NCBI RefSeq assembly: GCF_014323705.1
Contig: NZ_JABVEC010000002.1
Location: 124,001-188,000, forward strand
Length of the DNA stretch: 64,000 nucleotides
Source of the DNA: Actinomadura alba
GTDB taxonomy: Bacteria > Actinomycetota > Actinomycetes > Streptosporangiales > Streptosporangiaceae
Reading direction: 5' to 3'
The translations under genes and the position numbers were made by a program. This document shows positions 19,296 to 27,590 of the stretch, piece after piece. Each line of letters opens with the position of its first letter. Position 1 is the first letter of the stretch. The notes beneath the pieces are model-generated. The model made no database searches and was not told the DNA's origin. It saw only the letters and a program-made list of their open reading frames with translations.

Positions 19296-20228
19296 ATGCG
19301 GGTGTTCGTCGCAGGCGGGACCGGGGTGTTGGGTCGGCGGCTGGTGCCGCAACTGGTGGCGCGGGGTCACCAGGTGACGGCGACGACGACGAGCGCGGCC
19401 AAGCTGGACTCGTTGGAGCAGCTGGGCGCGGAAGGCGTCGTGATGGACGGGCTGGACGCGGTGTCGGTCGGTGAGGCGGTGGCCAAGGCCCGGCCGGACG
19501 TGATCGTGCACCAGATGACCGCGATTTCCGTGGCGCATGCCGGCAAGCCCGATATGAAGCACATGGATCAGTGGTTCGCCGGCACCAACCGGCTGCGCAC
19601 CGAGGGGACCGACCACCTGCTGGCCGCCGCCGAGGCGACCGGCGTCCCTCATTTCGTCGCGCAGGGCTACGCCGCCTGGAACGGCATCCGCGAGGGCGGT
19701 TGGGTGAAGACCGAGCAGGACCCGCTGGACCCGATGACGGGGACGCCGGCGGAGCCTGGGATGACGGCGATCGACCACGTCGATGACGTGGTCGTCAAGG
19801 CAGGCGGCGCGGTCCTGCGATACGGCTGGTTCTACGGGCCGGGCGCCACCGACGACCTGGTCGAGCCCGTGCGCAAGCGGCAGTTCCCGGTCATCGGGGG
19901 CGGCGCCGGGTACTGCTCGTGGGTGCATCTGGACGATGCGGCGTCCGCTACCGTCCTGGCCTTGGAGCAGAAGGCGCGGGGCGTGTTCAACATCGTCGAC
20001 GACGAACCGGCTCCGGCGAGTGAGTGGCTGCCGTATCTGGCGGCGTGCGCGGGCGCGAAGCGGCCGATGCGGGTCCCCAAGTGGCTGGCCCGGCCGCTGG
20101 CCGGAGACGTGGCGGTGGTGATGATGACCGAGGGGCGCGGCTTCTCCAACGCCAAGGCCAAGCGGGAGCTCGGCTGGCAGCTGCGCTACCCCTCCTGGCG
20201 GCAGGGCTTCCAGGAGGAGCTGGCGTGA
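19296..20228 (+). CDS. NAD(P)-dependent epimerase/dehydratase-type oxidoreductase (ECF41 partner)
   Basis: The 310-residue protein is an atypical short-chain dehydrogenase with the N-terminal cofactor motif GGTGVLGRRL (GxxGxxG, residues 7-16), a Rossmann fold, and downstream segments VLRYGWFYGPGAT and GVFNIVDDEPAPASEWLPYL typical of NAD-dependent epimerases. Where a YxxxK would be expected it has no clear match, so the catalytic type is uncertain. ATG 19296 has AGGAGG 9 bases upstream; the in-frame ATG at 19290 is too close. Its stop overlaps the sigma factor GTG (GTGA). Carboxymuconolactone decarboxylases, oxidoreductases and epimerases are the known genomic partners of ECF41 factors, and this pair fits that pattern. 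The substrate is unknown. Confidence 0.88.
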   Translation: MRVFVAGGTGVLGRRLVPQLVARGHQVTATTTSAAKLDSLEQLGAEGVVMDGLDAVSVGEAVAKARPDVIVHQMTAISVAHAGKPDMKHMDQWFAGTNRLRTEGTDHLLAAAEATGVPHFVAQGYAAWNGIREGGWVKTEQDPLDPMTGTPAEPGMTAIDHVDDVVVKAGGAVLRYGWFYGPGATDDLVEPVRKRQFPVIGGGAGYCSWVHLDDAASATVLALEQKARGVFNIVDDEPAPASEWLPYLAACAGAKRPMRVPKWLARPLAGDVAVVMMTEGRGFSNAKAKRELGWQLRYPSWRQGFQEELA

Positions 20229-21181
20229 CCCGGGTCGAGGAGTTCCAGGAACTGCGGCCGCTGCTGTTCTCGATCGCCTACCGGATCCTCGGCAGCGTGA
20301 GTGAGGCCGAGGACGCGGTCCAGGAGACCTGGCTGCGCTACGAGGCCGCCCCGACACAACCCGCCTCGACCAAGGCGTTCCTGTCGGCCGTGGTGACCCG
20401 GATCTCGATCGACGTGCTGCGCTCGGCCCGCGTCCGGCGGGAGGAGTACGTCGGGCCGTGGTTCCCCGAGCCGCTGCTCACCGACCCCTACCAGGACCCC
20501 GAGCGGTCGGCGGAGCTGGCCGACTCGGTGTCGATGGCGGCGCTGCTGCTGCTGGAGCGGCTCAGCCCGCTCGAACGCGCGGTCTTCGTGCTGCGAGAGG
20601 TTTTCGGGTTCAGCTTCCCCGAGGTTGCGTCGGCGGTGGGGCGGTCGGAGGCGGCGTGCCGCCAGCTCGCGGTGCGGGCGCGCCGCCACATGGACGCGGG
20701 TCGGCCCCGGTTCGAAACCGACCGCAAAGAGCGCGACGAGCTCGCCGGGCGATTCCTCGACGCCTTCCGGGACGGGGACGTCGACGGGCTGCGGGAGCTC
20801 CTGGCCGCCGACGTCCAGATGGTCGGCGACGGCGGCGGCAAGGCCCCGCAATGGGCCGACCGCTTCATCGGTGCCGAGAACGTGGCCCGGGTGCTCGCCG
20901 CGCTCGTTCCGCTGTTCGCCCGGATCGGAGCGAAGGTGGAGCCGCACCAGGTGAACGGCCAGCCAGGCGCGATCTTCCGCGACCGGGACGGCAAGGTCCT
21001 CAACACCTGGGCGCTCGACATCCTCGACGGGCAGATCCAGACGATCCGTACGGTGAACAACCCCGACAAGCTCGGGCACATGGGTCCCGTGGCGGATGCC
21101 TGGGCGGCCCTCCGCGAAGAGCCGACTGAGCTCCAGACCGAGGGGCCGGTACGGCTGGCGGGCCGGGAAACCCCACCGTGA
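20225..21181 (+). CDS. ECF41-family RNA polymerase sigma factor with SnoaL-like C-terminal domain (SigJ-like)
   Basis: The 318-residue protein has sigma region 2 (LRPLLFSIAYRILGSVSEAEDAVQ) and region 4 (LSPLERAVFVLREVFGFSFPEVA), then a SnoaL-like C-terminal domain of about 130 residues. ECF41 signatures are present: the inter-region WFPEPLL motif (79-85), DGGGK (202-206) and NPDKL (279-283). In this family the C-terminal domain replaces an anti-sigma factor and both restrains and supports activity. GTG 20225 overlaps the epimerase stop, so the two are coupled. The promoter at 19227-19254 indicates that the factor transcribes its own operon. The signal sensed by the SnoaL-like pocket is unknown. 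About 240 bases after the stop hold nothing recognisable. Confidence 0.93.
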   Translation: MTRVEEFQELRPLLFSIAYRILGSVSEAEDAVQETWLRYEAAPTQPASTKAFLSAVVTRISIDVLRSARVRREEYVGPWFPEPLLTDPYQDPERSAELADSVSMAALLLLERLSPLERAVFVLREVFGFSFPEVASAVGRSEAACRQLAVRARRHMDAGRPRFETDRKERDELAGRFLDAFRDGDVDGLRELLAADVQMVGDGGGKAPQWADRFIGAENVARVLAALVPLFARIGAKVEPHQVNGQPGAIFRDRDGKVLNTWALDILDGQIQTIRTVNNPDKLGHMGPVADAWAALREEPTELQTEGPVRLAGRETPP

Positions 21182-21422
21182 GCAATCACGGCAGGGCGCC
21201 CCGGTCCGCCCCAGCCCGACAGGCAGCCACGGCGGCCTGGCCAGGCGCGATGGACGTCGCCCGGTCCACCGCCCAGACCCGCACGCAGGCCCTGCCGGAC
21301 CGCGAACCGTCCGAGGGCGAGCGGTGAGCTCGTATTGCTGTGTCCGGACATCCCGCAGCACTGCGACCTCGGGCAGGTCATCCAGCGGTGGTGCGCCACC
21401 CGTCAGTGGCAACGAGGTCGAG

Positions 21423-22973
21423 CTATCGGGCGGGGTGGAGATCGGTCGTGTAGAGCACCGTGCCGTTCAGGTCGCGCAGGCGAACGGTCAGCTCCTTGCT
21501 TTCTGCGTCGATCGAGACCTCGCCGAAGAACTGGAAGCCCTCGGCGGGTGAGCTGTTCGCCGCCGGCGGCGTCTTGGCGAAGCGCAGCTGGGGTCCGAAC
21601 GTTCCCTCGAGGTTGTTGGGGCCGAAGGCGCCCGCGTTGAGCGGGCCGGAGACGAACTCCCAGAACGGGTCGAAGTCGCTGAACGCGGCCTTGGCCGGGT
21701 CGTAGAAGTGGGCCGCGGTGTAGTGCACGTCGGCGGTCAGCCAGACCATGTTCTTCACGCGGTGCCGCTTCGCGTACGACAGCAGGTCGGCGATCTCCCG
21801 CTCACGCCCCAGCGGCCGCCCGCCATCGCCCTGCGCGATCCCCTCGGACGCGGTGCCGTCAGGGACGATCAGGCCGATCGGCAGGTCCGCCGCGATGACC
21901 TTCCAGGTGGCCTTGGAGGCGCGCAGCTCGCGCTTGAGCCATGCCAGCTGCTCGGCGCCGAGCAGGCCCGGGCCGCTGGTGGAGTTGTTCGCGCCGTTCG
22001 GGTCCTTGTAGGTGCGCATGTCGACGACGAACACGTCAAGCAGCCCACCGTGCTCGATCTTGCGATACATCCGGCCGTTCGCCCCGCGGATCGCGCTCGG
22101 CGTGTACTCGATGGTCGCCTGCCGGGCCCTCGCGGCGAGGACGTCGACGCGCTTCTCGGTGTAGCGGGCGTCATCGAGGATCTCGCCGGGGTACCAGTTG
22201 TTGACCACCTCGTGGTCGTCCCACTGGTAGATCGTCGGCACGGCCGCGTTGAAGGCGCGCAGGTTGGCGTCGAGCAGGTTGTAGCGGAACTGGCCGCGGT
22301 ACTCGGCGAGGGTCTCGGCGACCTTGGCCTTCTCCGCGGTGACCAGATTGCGCCACGTGCGTCCGTCCGGCAGCGTGACCGTCTCGGTCAGCGGCCCGTC
22401 GGAGTAGACGAAGTCGCCGCTGCACAGGAAGAAATCCGGCTCGAGCGCGGCCATCGACTTGAAGATCCGGTAGCCGCCGAAGTCGGGGTTGATGCCCCAG
22501 CCCTGTCCGGCCAGGTCACCGGACCAGACGAAGTTGATGTCGCGGTGGCCGGACGAACCGGATGAAGGGGTACGGAAGCCGCCGACCGTGGGAGCGGACG
22601 AGATCCGGTCCCCGTCGAGCCGTACCCGGTAGTGGATCTGGCGGCCGGACGGAAGGCCGGTCAGGAACGTCTTGCCGGTGAAGTCGGTGTCGGCGGTGAG
22701 CAGCGGGCCCCCGATGGTGCGGGCGTGCTTGAAGTCCGGGCGGTCGCTGACGTCGACGAGCATCCGCGCGGTCCGGTCGGAGCGCGTCCATACGACGCCG
22801 CCGTGCGCCGTGACGTCGCCGCTCTGCACTCCGTGCGTCAGCTGTGGCCGGCCGCCGCGTACCAGCGAGGGCGCCGCCACGGCGGAAGCTCCCGCGCCGA
22901 GGATGGTCCCGCCGCCCACGACGCCGCCTGCGACAAGGCCGGTTCGAAGGAAGGTCCGCCGGTCCAACACCAT
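21423..22973 (-). CDS. phoD: Secreted alkaline phosphatase D (PhoD)
   Basis: The 516-residue protein starts with a twin-arginine signal (RRTFLRTG, residues 5-12, then a hydrophobic stretch), consistent with export in folded form. The PhoD N-terminal beta domain (LTHGVQSGDVTAHGGVVWTR) precedes a metallophosphatase domain with metal-site segments VWSGDLAGQG, DFFLCSGDFVYSDG, YQWDDHEVVNNWYPGE and MVWLTADVHYTAAH. PhoD enzymes are Ca/Fe-dependent phosphomono- and diesterases that scavenge phosphate from nucleotides, phospholipids or teichoic acids outside the cell. The length fits the family. It is transcribed alone, divergent from the Cys-leader/cupin unit. No PHO box was identified with confidence. 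Confidence 0.93.
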   Translation of the reverse strand: MVLDRRTFLRTGLVAGGVVGGGTILGAGASAVAAPSLVRGGRPQLTHGVQSGDVTAHGGVVWTRSDRTARMLVDVSDRPDFKHARTIGGPLLTADTDFTGKTFLTGLPSGRQIHYRVRLDGDRISSAPTVGGFRTPSSGSSGHRDINFVWSGDLAGQGWGINPDFGGYRIFKSMAALEPDFFLCSGDFVYSDGPLTETVTLPDGRTWRNLVTAEKAKVAETLAEYRGQFRYNLLDANLRAFNAAVPTIYQWDDHEVVNNWYPGEILDDARYTEKRVDVLAARARQATIEYTPSAIRGANGRMYRKIEHGGLLDVFVVDMRTYKDPNGANNSTSGPGLLGAEQLAWLKRELRASKATWKVIAADLPIGLIVPDGTASEGIAQGDGGRPLGREREIADLLSYAKRHRVKNMVWLTADVHYTAAHFYDPAKAAFSDFDPFWEFVSGPLNAGAFGPNNLEGTFGPQLRFAKTPPAANSSPAEGFQFFGEVSIDAESKELTVRLRDLNGTVLYTTDLHPAR

Positions 22974-23127
22974 GGATGACTCCTGTCTCGATCAAGTGAC
23001 CATGCGCATGATGCGCGGCGTTCGCGAACTGCGCCAGACCCGATGATGTCCATCCGGCGAATCCGGCAGGTCGATGGCGTGGCACCCGGTTTGACAACCC
23101 ACCGTGATGGAGTGTCTCCTTGTGCGC

Positions 23128-23238
23128 ATGCCAGCGCGCGATTCTCGTCGTGACCCGATGGTGCCGGGCTCAGCGTTCTCCGCCGAGCTCCGCAGCCGTA
23201 CGGGCGCCGCGCTGTGTCCTTCGTGTTGTTGTCGCTGA
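23128..23238 (+). CDS. Cysteine-rich leader peptide (candidate attenuator)
   Basis: This short frame encodes 36 residues beginning MPARDSRRDPMVPG and ending AALCPSCCCR before TGA 23236-23238. Four Cys codons, three consecutive, lie immediately before the stop. This is the hallmark of actinobacterial cysteine-responsive leader peptides. In-frame alternatives upstream are GTG 23122 and ATG 23107. A TTGACA at 23091-23096 would place the transcript start near 23128, so leaderless translation is possible. The next gene is a cysteine dioxygenase-like cupin starting 91 bases after the leader stop. Expression is inferred; the Cys cluster and the pairing described for 23216-23320 are directly visible. 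Confidence 0.7.
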   Translation: MPARDSRRDPMVPGSAFSAELRSRTGAALCPSCCCR

Positions 23239-23320
23239 CCGCTGTCCCAGCCGCGTTTCCAGCGTCACAGTCCCGGCTCCGGCCACCCTGTCTTCGGGCG
23301 CCCGCCCGTACACGAAGGAC
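23216..23320 (+). promoter_or_regulatory. Predicted Cys-codon/Shine-Dalgarno pairing (attenuation element)
   Basis: GTCCTTCGTG (23216-23225), inside the leader codons for Cys-Pro-Ser-Cys, is the exact reverse complement of CACGAAGGAC (23311-23320), which contains the AAGGA ribosome site of the cupin gene. One more A-U pair (23226 with 23310) and two G-U pairs (23215 with 23321, 23214 with 23322) extend it. A ribosome paused on the Cys codons would keep the ribosome site free; without one the site would be masked. Confidence 0.6.
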
Positions 23321-23328
23321 GTCTCCCT

Positions 23329-23853
23329 GTGGACCTCGATCTCATTCCCGACATCACGATGCGCGGCCAGGACGACCCGCATGGACGGGTGGTGACCAGG
23401 CGCCCGCCCACGGTCGGCCAGCTCGCCGCGCTAGTACGAGAGCACACCGGGCGGCCCGGGGACTGGTGGCACCAGGTGCGGTTCGACCCGTCCGGGCCGG
23501 TCAGCGTGCGGCTCCCCGGTGCCGAGGACGCCGACGTGTGGCTGACCGCGTGGCCGCCGGGATGCCGCACTCACCTGCGCCCGCACGAGAGTGACGTGCC
23601 GCAGGTCGCCACCTTGATCGCGGGAGAGCTGGCCGAGGTCACCATCGCGGCCGATGGGGTCACCGAGCGTCCGCTGCGCGCCAACCGGGTCCGCGTCTTC
23701 GGCGGCCGTCCCCGTCCGCGCCGAGGCGACGACGGCCATCTGCACGAGCTCGCCAATCCCGGTACGAGCTTCGCCATCACCCTGCACGCCTCCGGTACGA
23801 GCCGGGCCGCCGACGGGTCGTCCGGTCCGTCGCCGGACCGCGCCGGCCGCTGA
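23329..23853 (+). CDS. Cysteine dioxygenase-like cupin protein
   Basis: The 174-residue product has the outline of a type I cysteine dioxygenase cupin: WLTAWPPGCRTHLRPHE (residues 71-87), a strand reading VATLIAGELAEVTI, LRANRVRVFGG, and HELANPGTSFAITLHASG near the C-terminus. The iron-binding HDHG of true enzymes is replaced by LRPHE, so at least one metal ligand seems altered and cysteine oxidation is uncertain. The start is GTG 23329, with AAGGA 9 bases upstream that is predicted to be masked by the Cys leader. The last 20 residues are Ser/Arg-rich and probably disordered. No rhodanese or sulfur transporter is adjacent. Family assignment is moderate; sulfur metabolism is supported mainly by the leader. 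Confidence 0.6.
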   Translation: MDLDLIPDITMRGQDDPHGRVVTRRPPTVGQLAALVREHTGRPGDWWHQVRFDPSGPVSVRLPGAEDADVWLTAWPPGCRTHLRPHESDVPQVATLIAGELAEVTIAADGVTERPLRANRVRVFGGRPRPRRGDDGHLHELANPGTSFAITLHASGTSRAADGSSGPSPDRAGR

Positions 23854-23874
23854 GGAGCCGGTGCGGCCGGGTGC

Positions 23875-24072
23875 TCAGGGCTCGCGACGGCGGGCCCGGG
23901 TCAGCACTCGCACCAGGCCCACCACGCCGAGGCCGATGAACACGGCGGGCCCGAGTATCTCCGCCCGCACGATGGCCCGTTCGGCGAGGCCGCCGGCGAG
24001 GTAGACCGCCGCGACGGCGAGGAACAGCAGGCCGGCGAGCAGCGAGCCGGGGTCGAAGCGGTGCTTACGCAA
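23875..24072 (-). CDS. Small two-helix membrane protein
   Basis: The 65-residue product MRKHRFDPGS... contains two hydrophobic helices (LLAGLLFLAVAAVYLAGGLA and ILGPAVFIGLGVVGLVRVL) and a basic tail RARRREP. It starts at TTG 24072, overlapping the 3' end of the PspC-domain gene by 8 bases (TTGCGTAA), so it is translated from the same message. Small two-helix proteins next to PspC/LiaF-type genes often take part in envelope stress sensing; that role is an inference here. Confidence 0.7.
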   Translation of the reverse strand: MRKHRFDPGSLLAGLLFLAVAAVYLAGGLAERAIVRAEILGPAVFIGLGVVGLVRVLTRARRREP

Positions 24073-25438
24073 GGCTCACCTCCACGTTTCCGATCCGGCT
24101 TCGTACGTGGAGCTCGATGACCGGTGGGTTCTTCGGGCGGCTCTCGGGCTCCAGCAGCTCGTTCACCTTGGCGTTGGGGCCACTGGTGACCCGGCGCTCC
24201 ACGGTCGCGTCGCCGAGCCCGGCTCGGACGTGGAGGTCGATCCGGGCCGTCCGCGGCACCTTGACCAGCAACTCACCCACCGTGAGCTCGGCGTTGACCC
24301 TGATCCGCTGCCCCGGCACCAGCGGCAGGGCCGTGAGGTCCAGCCGTCCGCTTCCCACGGCCACCTTGTAGAACTGTTCGGACCTGGTCGCGTCGACCGG
24401 ACGCCACTCGACATCACCGAACCGGCCGTTCACAGGTGCCTCCGCGATGACGGACGTCGTCACCAAGCCGAGCGACAGGACTGTGCCGCAGGCCATGAGA
24501 CCCCGGCCACGGCCGTACATCGATGCGATCAACAACCCGAACCCGACGACGGCCAGCCCCGTTGCGGTCCCGATCTGTACGGCACTGTTCGGCGGATGGC
24601 CGACGGCGACCGGGACCATCGCGGCCACCGCCATCATCGCCACGAGCAGGATGACCGGCGTGAGTACGGAGGGTCCGCAGGAGGGCGCCGGCCCGCCGGC
24701 GGCCCGCGGGGGCGGCGTCCCGGGCACGGTGAACCGGCCCGGCCCGGGGTGCGGGCCCGGCGGAGACGGCGGACCGGGCGGAGACGGTGGAGACGGTGGA
24801 ACGGGCGGGGCGGCGCGCCCGGCTGAGCCCTTTCCCAGCGTGGCCAGGTCGATCATCCCGGGGAGCAGTCCGGTCTCCTTGTCGAAGGCCACGGGCCGGG
24901 CGGCGGGCGCCGGCGGTGGGGGAGCCGGCGACCGCAGTGGCCGGCCCTGCAACCGTTCGGGGAGAGTCCGGGCCAGCTCGGCGAAGTTCACGCCGCGGGA
25001 GTGCGCGACGAGCAGGACCAGGGCGAACACGGGGACCACGGTGAGCGCGGTCTGGGAGCGCCCGGCGCCGGTGAAGCTGAGCAGCACGCCGAGAGAAAGC
25101 AGTCCGCCGAGGATGGCGAGCGTCGTGTCGCCGTCGAAGCGGCGTCTCAGGATCTGCTCGGCGAAAGACGGGCCCGCGTCCGAGGAGTCCGGACGTTCGT
25201 CCGGCATGAGCAGCGCGGCGGCCACGTACAGCAGGATGCCGGTGCCGTTGGCCACGACGAGCAGAGCGAAGCCGATGCGGAAGATCAACGGGTCGATGCC
25301 GGTGTAGCGGCCCAGACCCGCGCAGACCCCGTTGACGATACGGCCCTCCCGGGCGCGCGGCAGCCGGTCCGCTCCGCGGGGCGCGTACCCTTCCTTCGCG
25401 GGTTCGGCCCGGCCAGGTCCAGCGCTGTCGTCACTCAT
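24065..25438 (-). CDS. PspC-domain membrane protein with LiaF-like C-terminus
   Basis: Residues about 25-85 form a PspC domain (REGRIVNGVCAGLGRYTGID then hydrophobic GFALLVVANGTGILLYVAAALLM). Two further membrane blocks follow (about 105-145 and 255-330), separated by a Pro/Gly-rich cytosolic linker. The final 120 residues are a beta-rich domain (TVGELLVKVPRTARIDLHVR, RIGNVEVSLA) of the LiaF/DUF4097 type. Such proteins monitor membrane or cell-wall stress and restrain a LiaS-like kinase. ATG 25438 is used; GTG 25444 would add two residues. It is divergent from a PspC-containing histidine kinase and its response regulator, with about 175 bases between. The grouping strongly suggests one envelope-stress system. 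Confidence 0.85.
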   Translation of the reverse strand: MSDDSAGPGRAEPAKEGYAPRGADRLPRAREGRIVNGVCAGLGRYTGIDPLIFRIGFALLVVANGTGILLYVAAALLMPDERPDSSDAGPSFAEQILRRRFDGDTTLAILGGLLSLGVLLSFTGAGRSQTALTVVPVFALVLLVAHSRGVNFAELARTLPERLQGRPLRSPAPPPPAPAARPVAFDKETGLLPGMIDLATLGKGSAGRAAPPVPPSPPSPPGPPSPPGPHPGPGRFTVPGTPPPRAAGGPAPSCGPSVLTPVILLVAMMAVAAMVPVAVGHPPNSAVQIGTATGLAVVGFGLLIASMYGRGRGLMACGTVLSLGLVTTSVIAEAPVNGRFGDVEWRPVDATRSEQFYKVAVGSGRLDLTALPLVPGQRIRVNAELTVGELLVKVPRTARIDLHVRAGLGDATVERRVTSGPNAKVNELLEPESRPKNPPVIELHVRSRIGNVEVSLA

Positions 25439-25613
25439 GGACACATGGTCTCGGTTCGGACTCCCACGCGGTATCAGGGAGACCCCTGATACGACCCTGA
25501 GGCCTCGCGCCGGTCGATTCGGGGGACGCCCCGATACCGCCGCCCCGCCATACGTGTGACCATCGCTTCAGAAGGCGGGCCACGCCCGCCGGAAGGCACA
25601 CCAAGGGAGACCG

Positions 25614-26789
25614 ATGACGGAGGCCGCACAGCCGGACACCCGGCTGACCCGCCGGGCCGACGGACGCCTGTTCGCGGGTGTCGCGCGGGGTCTGGCCGAC
25701 CATCTCGGCCTCGACCTGCTGATCGTACGGCTGGCGTTCGTGCTGCTGACCGTGGCCGGCGGCATGGGTGTGGCGGCGTACGCCGCGTTCTGGGTGCTCG
25801 TGCCCCAGCGCGAAGAACCGGCCGGGCGCCGCGACTGGCTGCAGCTCGCCGCCTATGGCGCCCTGATCGCCGGGCTTTCCTCCGTGACGTGGTCGCGCGG
25901 GGTGGCCCAGGTCGCGCTGTGGCCGCTCCTCGTCTGCGGGATCGGCTGCGCCATCCTGTGGCAGCAGGCCGACCGCGACCAGCGCCAGCGGTGGGTCCGT
26001 ACGACCACCATGCCGCTGCGGCGCATGTGGCTGCGCAGCCTGGTCGGCATGGCCCTCGTGCTCGCCGGGATCGGCGGCTTCGTCTTCCAGCAGCTCGACG
26101 CCGGCCAGGCGAGCGGGCACGAGGTGCGCCAGATCCTCGTGGCCACCGTGGTCATCCTGGCCGGAGTCGCCATGATCGCCACCCCGTGGGTCCTGCGGCT
26201 CTGGCAGGACCTGGACGCCGAGCGGCGGGAGCGGATCCGGTCCCAGGAGCGTGCTGAGCTCGCCGCGCATGTCCACGACTCGGTGCTGCACACGCTGACG
26301 CTGATCCAGCGCAACGCCGCCGACCCGCGTGAGGTGCAGAGGCTGGCCAGGTCACAGGAGCGCGAACTGCGCAGCTGGCTGTACGCGCCACGCGCGGACC
26401 CCGACCAGACGCTCGCCGCGGCCGTGCAGAAGCTCGCGGGCGAGGTGGAGGACGATCACGGGGTGCCCATCGAGGTCGTGTGCGTGGGAGACTGCCGGCT
26501 GGACGACCGGCTCGCCGCGATGCTGCAGGCCGCCCGCGAGGCGATGGTCAACGCCGCGAAGTACGCCGGAGCCGAGTCGGTATCGGTCTTCGCCGAGGTC
26601 GAGGGCGAGGAGGTTGCGATCTTCGTCCGCGACCGGGGCAAGGGGTTCGACCTCGACGCCATCCCGCCCGACCGGATGGGCGTGCGCGGGTCCATCATCG
26701 GGCGCATGGAGCGCAACGGCGGGAAGGCCACGGTGCGCACCGCCCCCGGCGACGGCACCGAAGTCCGCTTCGAGATGAAACGCTCGTGA
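25614..26789 (+). CDS. PspC-domain sensor histidine kinase
   Basis: The 391-residue protein begins with a PspC domain (about 9-65: LTRRADGRLFAGVARGLADH) and has about five membrane helices up to residue 190. A HisKA_3-type dimerisation helix follows, with phosphoacceptor H221 in ELAAHVHDSVLHTLTL. The HATPase domain shows an N box (REAMVNAAKYAGA), DRGKGFDLDAIP and GVRGSIIGRMERNGGKATV. It is a NarL-type (LiaS/DesK) kinase. The ATG at 25614 has GGGAG 5 bases upstream. The response regulator gene follows after 52 bases. The sensor input is probably the PspC-membrane part, shared with the divergent PspC protein. Confidence 0.93.
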   Translation: MTEAAQPDTRLTRRADGRLFAGVARGLADHLGLDLLIVRLAFVLLTVAGGMGVAAYAAFWVLVPQREEPAGRRDWLQLAAYGALIAGLSSVTWSRGVAQVALWPLLVCGIGCAILWQQADRDQRQRWVRTTTMPLRRMWLRSLVGMALVLAGIGGFVFQQLDAGQASGHEVRQILVATVVILAGVAMIATPWVLRLWQDLDAERRERIRSQERAELAAHVHDSVLHTLTLIQRNAADPREVQRLARSQERELRSWLYAPRADPDQTLAAAVQKLAGEVEDDHGVPIEVVCVGDCRLDDRLAAMLQAAREAMVNAAKYAGAESVSVFAEVEGEEVAIFVRDRGKGFDLDAIPPDRMGVRGSIIGRMERNGGKATVRTAPGDGTEVRFEMKRS

Positions 26790-26841
26790 CCGCGGCCGTC
26801 ACGCGCGCGGCGGCCACCGAGCGGGCAGGGAGAACAGGTTG

Positions 26842-27471
26842 ATGAGACGTGTGGTCCTGGTGGACGACCACCAGATGTTCCGTACCGGGGTGAAGGCGGA
26901 GCTCGGCGAGTCGATCGAGGTGGTCGGCGAGGCCGGCGACGTCGACGAGGCGGTCGCCGTGATCTCCGGCACGGAACCGGACGTGGTGCTGCTCGACGTG
27001 CACCTGCCGGGCGGCGGCGGGATCGAGGTGCTGCGGCGGCTCCAGGGTGCGACGTCGGCGCGTTTCCTCGCGCTGTCGGTCTCCGACGCCGCCGAGGACG
27101 TCATCGGGGTCGTCCGCGGCGGCGCGCGCGGTTATGTGACCAAGACGATCTCAGGGCCCGAGCTGACCGCCGCCATCGGCCGGGTGGCCGACGGCGACGC
27201 GGTGTTCTCGCCCCGGCTCGCCGGGTTCGTGCTCGACGCCTTCGCCGCGACCGATGTCCCGGCGGTCGACCCCGAGCTCGACCAGCTCACCCAGCGCGAG
27301 CGTGAGGTGCTGCGGCTGATCGCTCGGGGCTACGCCTACAAGGAGATCGCCAAGGAGCTCTTCATCTCGGTGAAGACGGTGGAGACGCACGTGTCCAGCG
27401 TCCTGCGGAAGCTGCAGCTCTCCAACCGGCACGAACTGTCCCGCTGGGCCGCCGCCCGCAGGCTGGTCTAG
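26842..27471 (+). CDS. NarL/FixJ-type response regulator
   Basis: The 209-residue protein has a receiver domain with acidic pair D8/D9 (VVLVDDHQMF), phosphoacceptor D52 (VVLLDVHLPG) and the conserved Lys in YVTKTISGPEL. The C-terminal LuxR-type helix-turn-helix reads LTQREREVLRLIARGYAYKE then KTVETHVSSVLRKLQLSNRH. ATG 26842 is the natural start, giving MRRVVLVDDH; TTG 26839 would add one residue. It is the partner of the PspC kinase 52 bases upstream. Likely targets are the divergent PspC operon and its own operon, by analogy with LiaRS systems. Confidence 0.94.
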   Translation: MRRVVLVDDHQMFRTGVKAELGESIEVVGEAGDVDEAVAVISGTEPDVVLLDVHLPGGGGIEVLRRLQGATSARFLALSVSDAAEDVIGVVRGGARGYVTKTISGPELTAAIGRVADGDAVFSPRLAGFVLDAFAATDVPAVDPELDQLTQREREVLRLIARGYAYKEIAKELFISVKTVETHVSSVLRKLQLSNRHELSRWAAARRLV

Positions 27472-27590
27472 CGTTCGTCCGTCCCGCCGATGCCGCCGGG
27501 CCGGCCCGGACTGGAACGGTGAAACCACGGCCGGTCGCCCGACGTCAGTGTTCTGCGTGGTTTCGACGTTCCCCTCGCTGGAGGTCCGGG

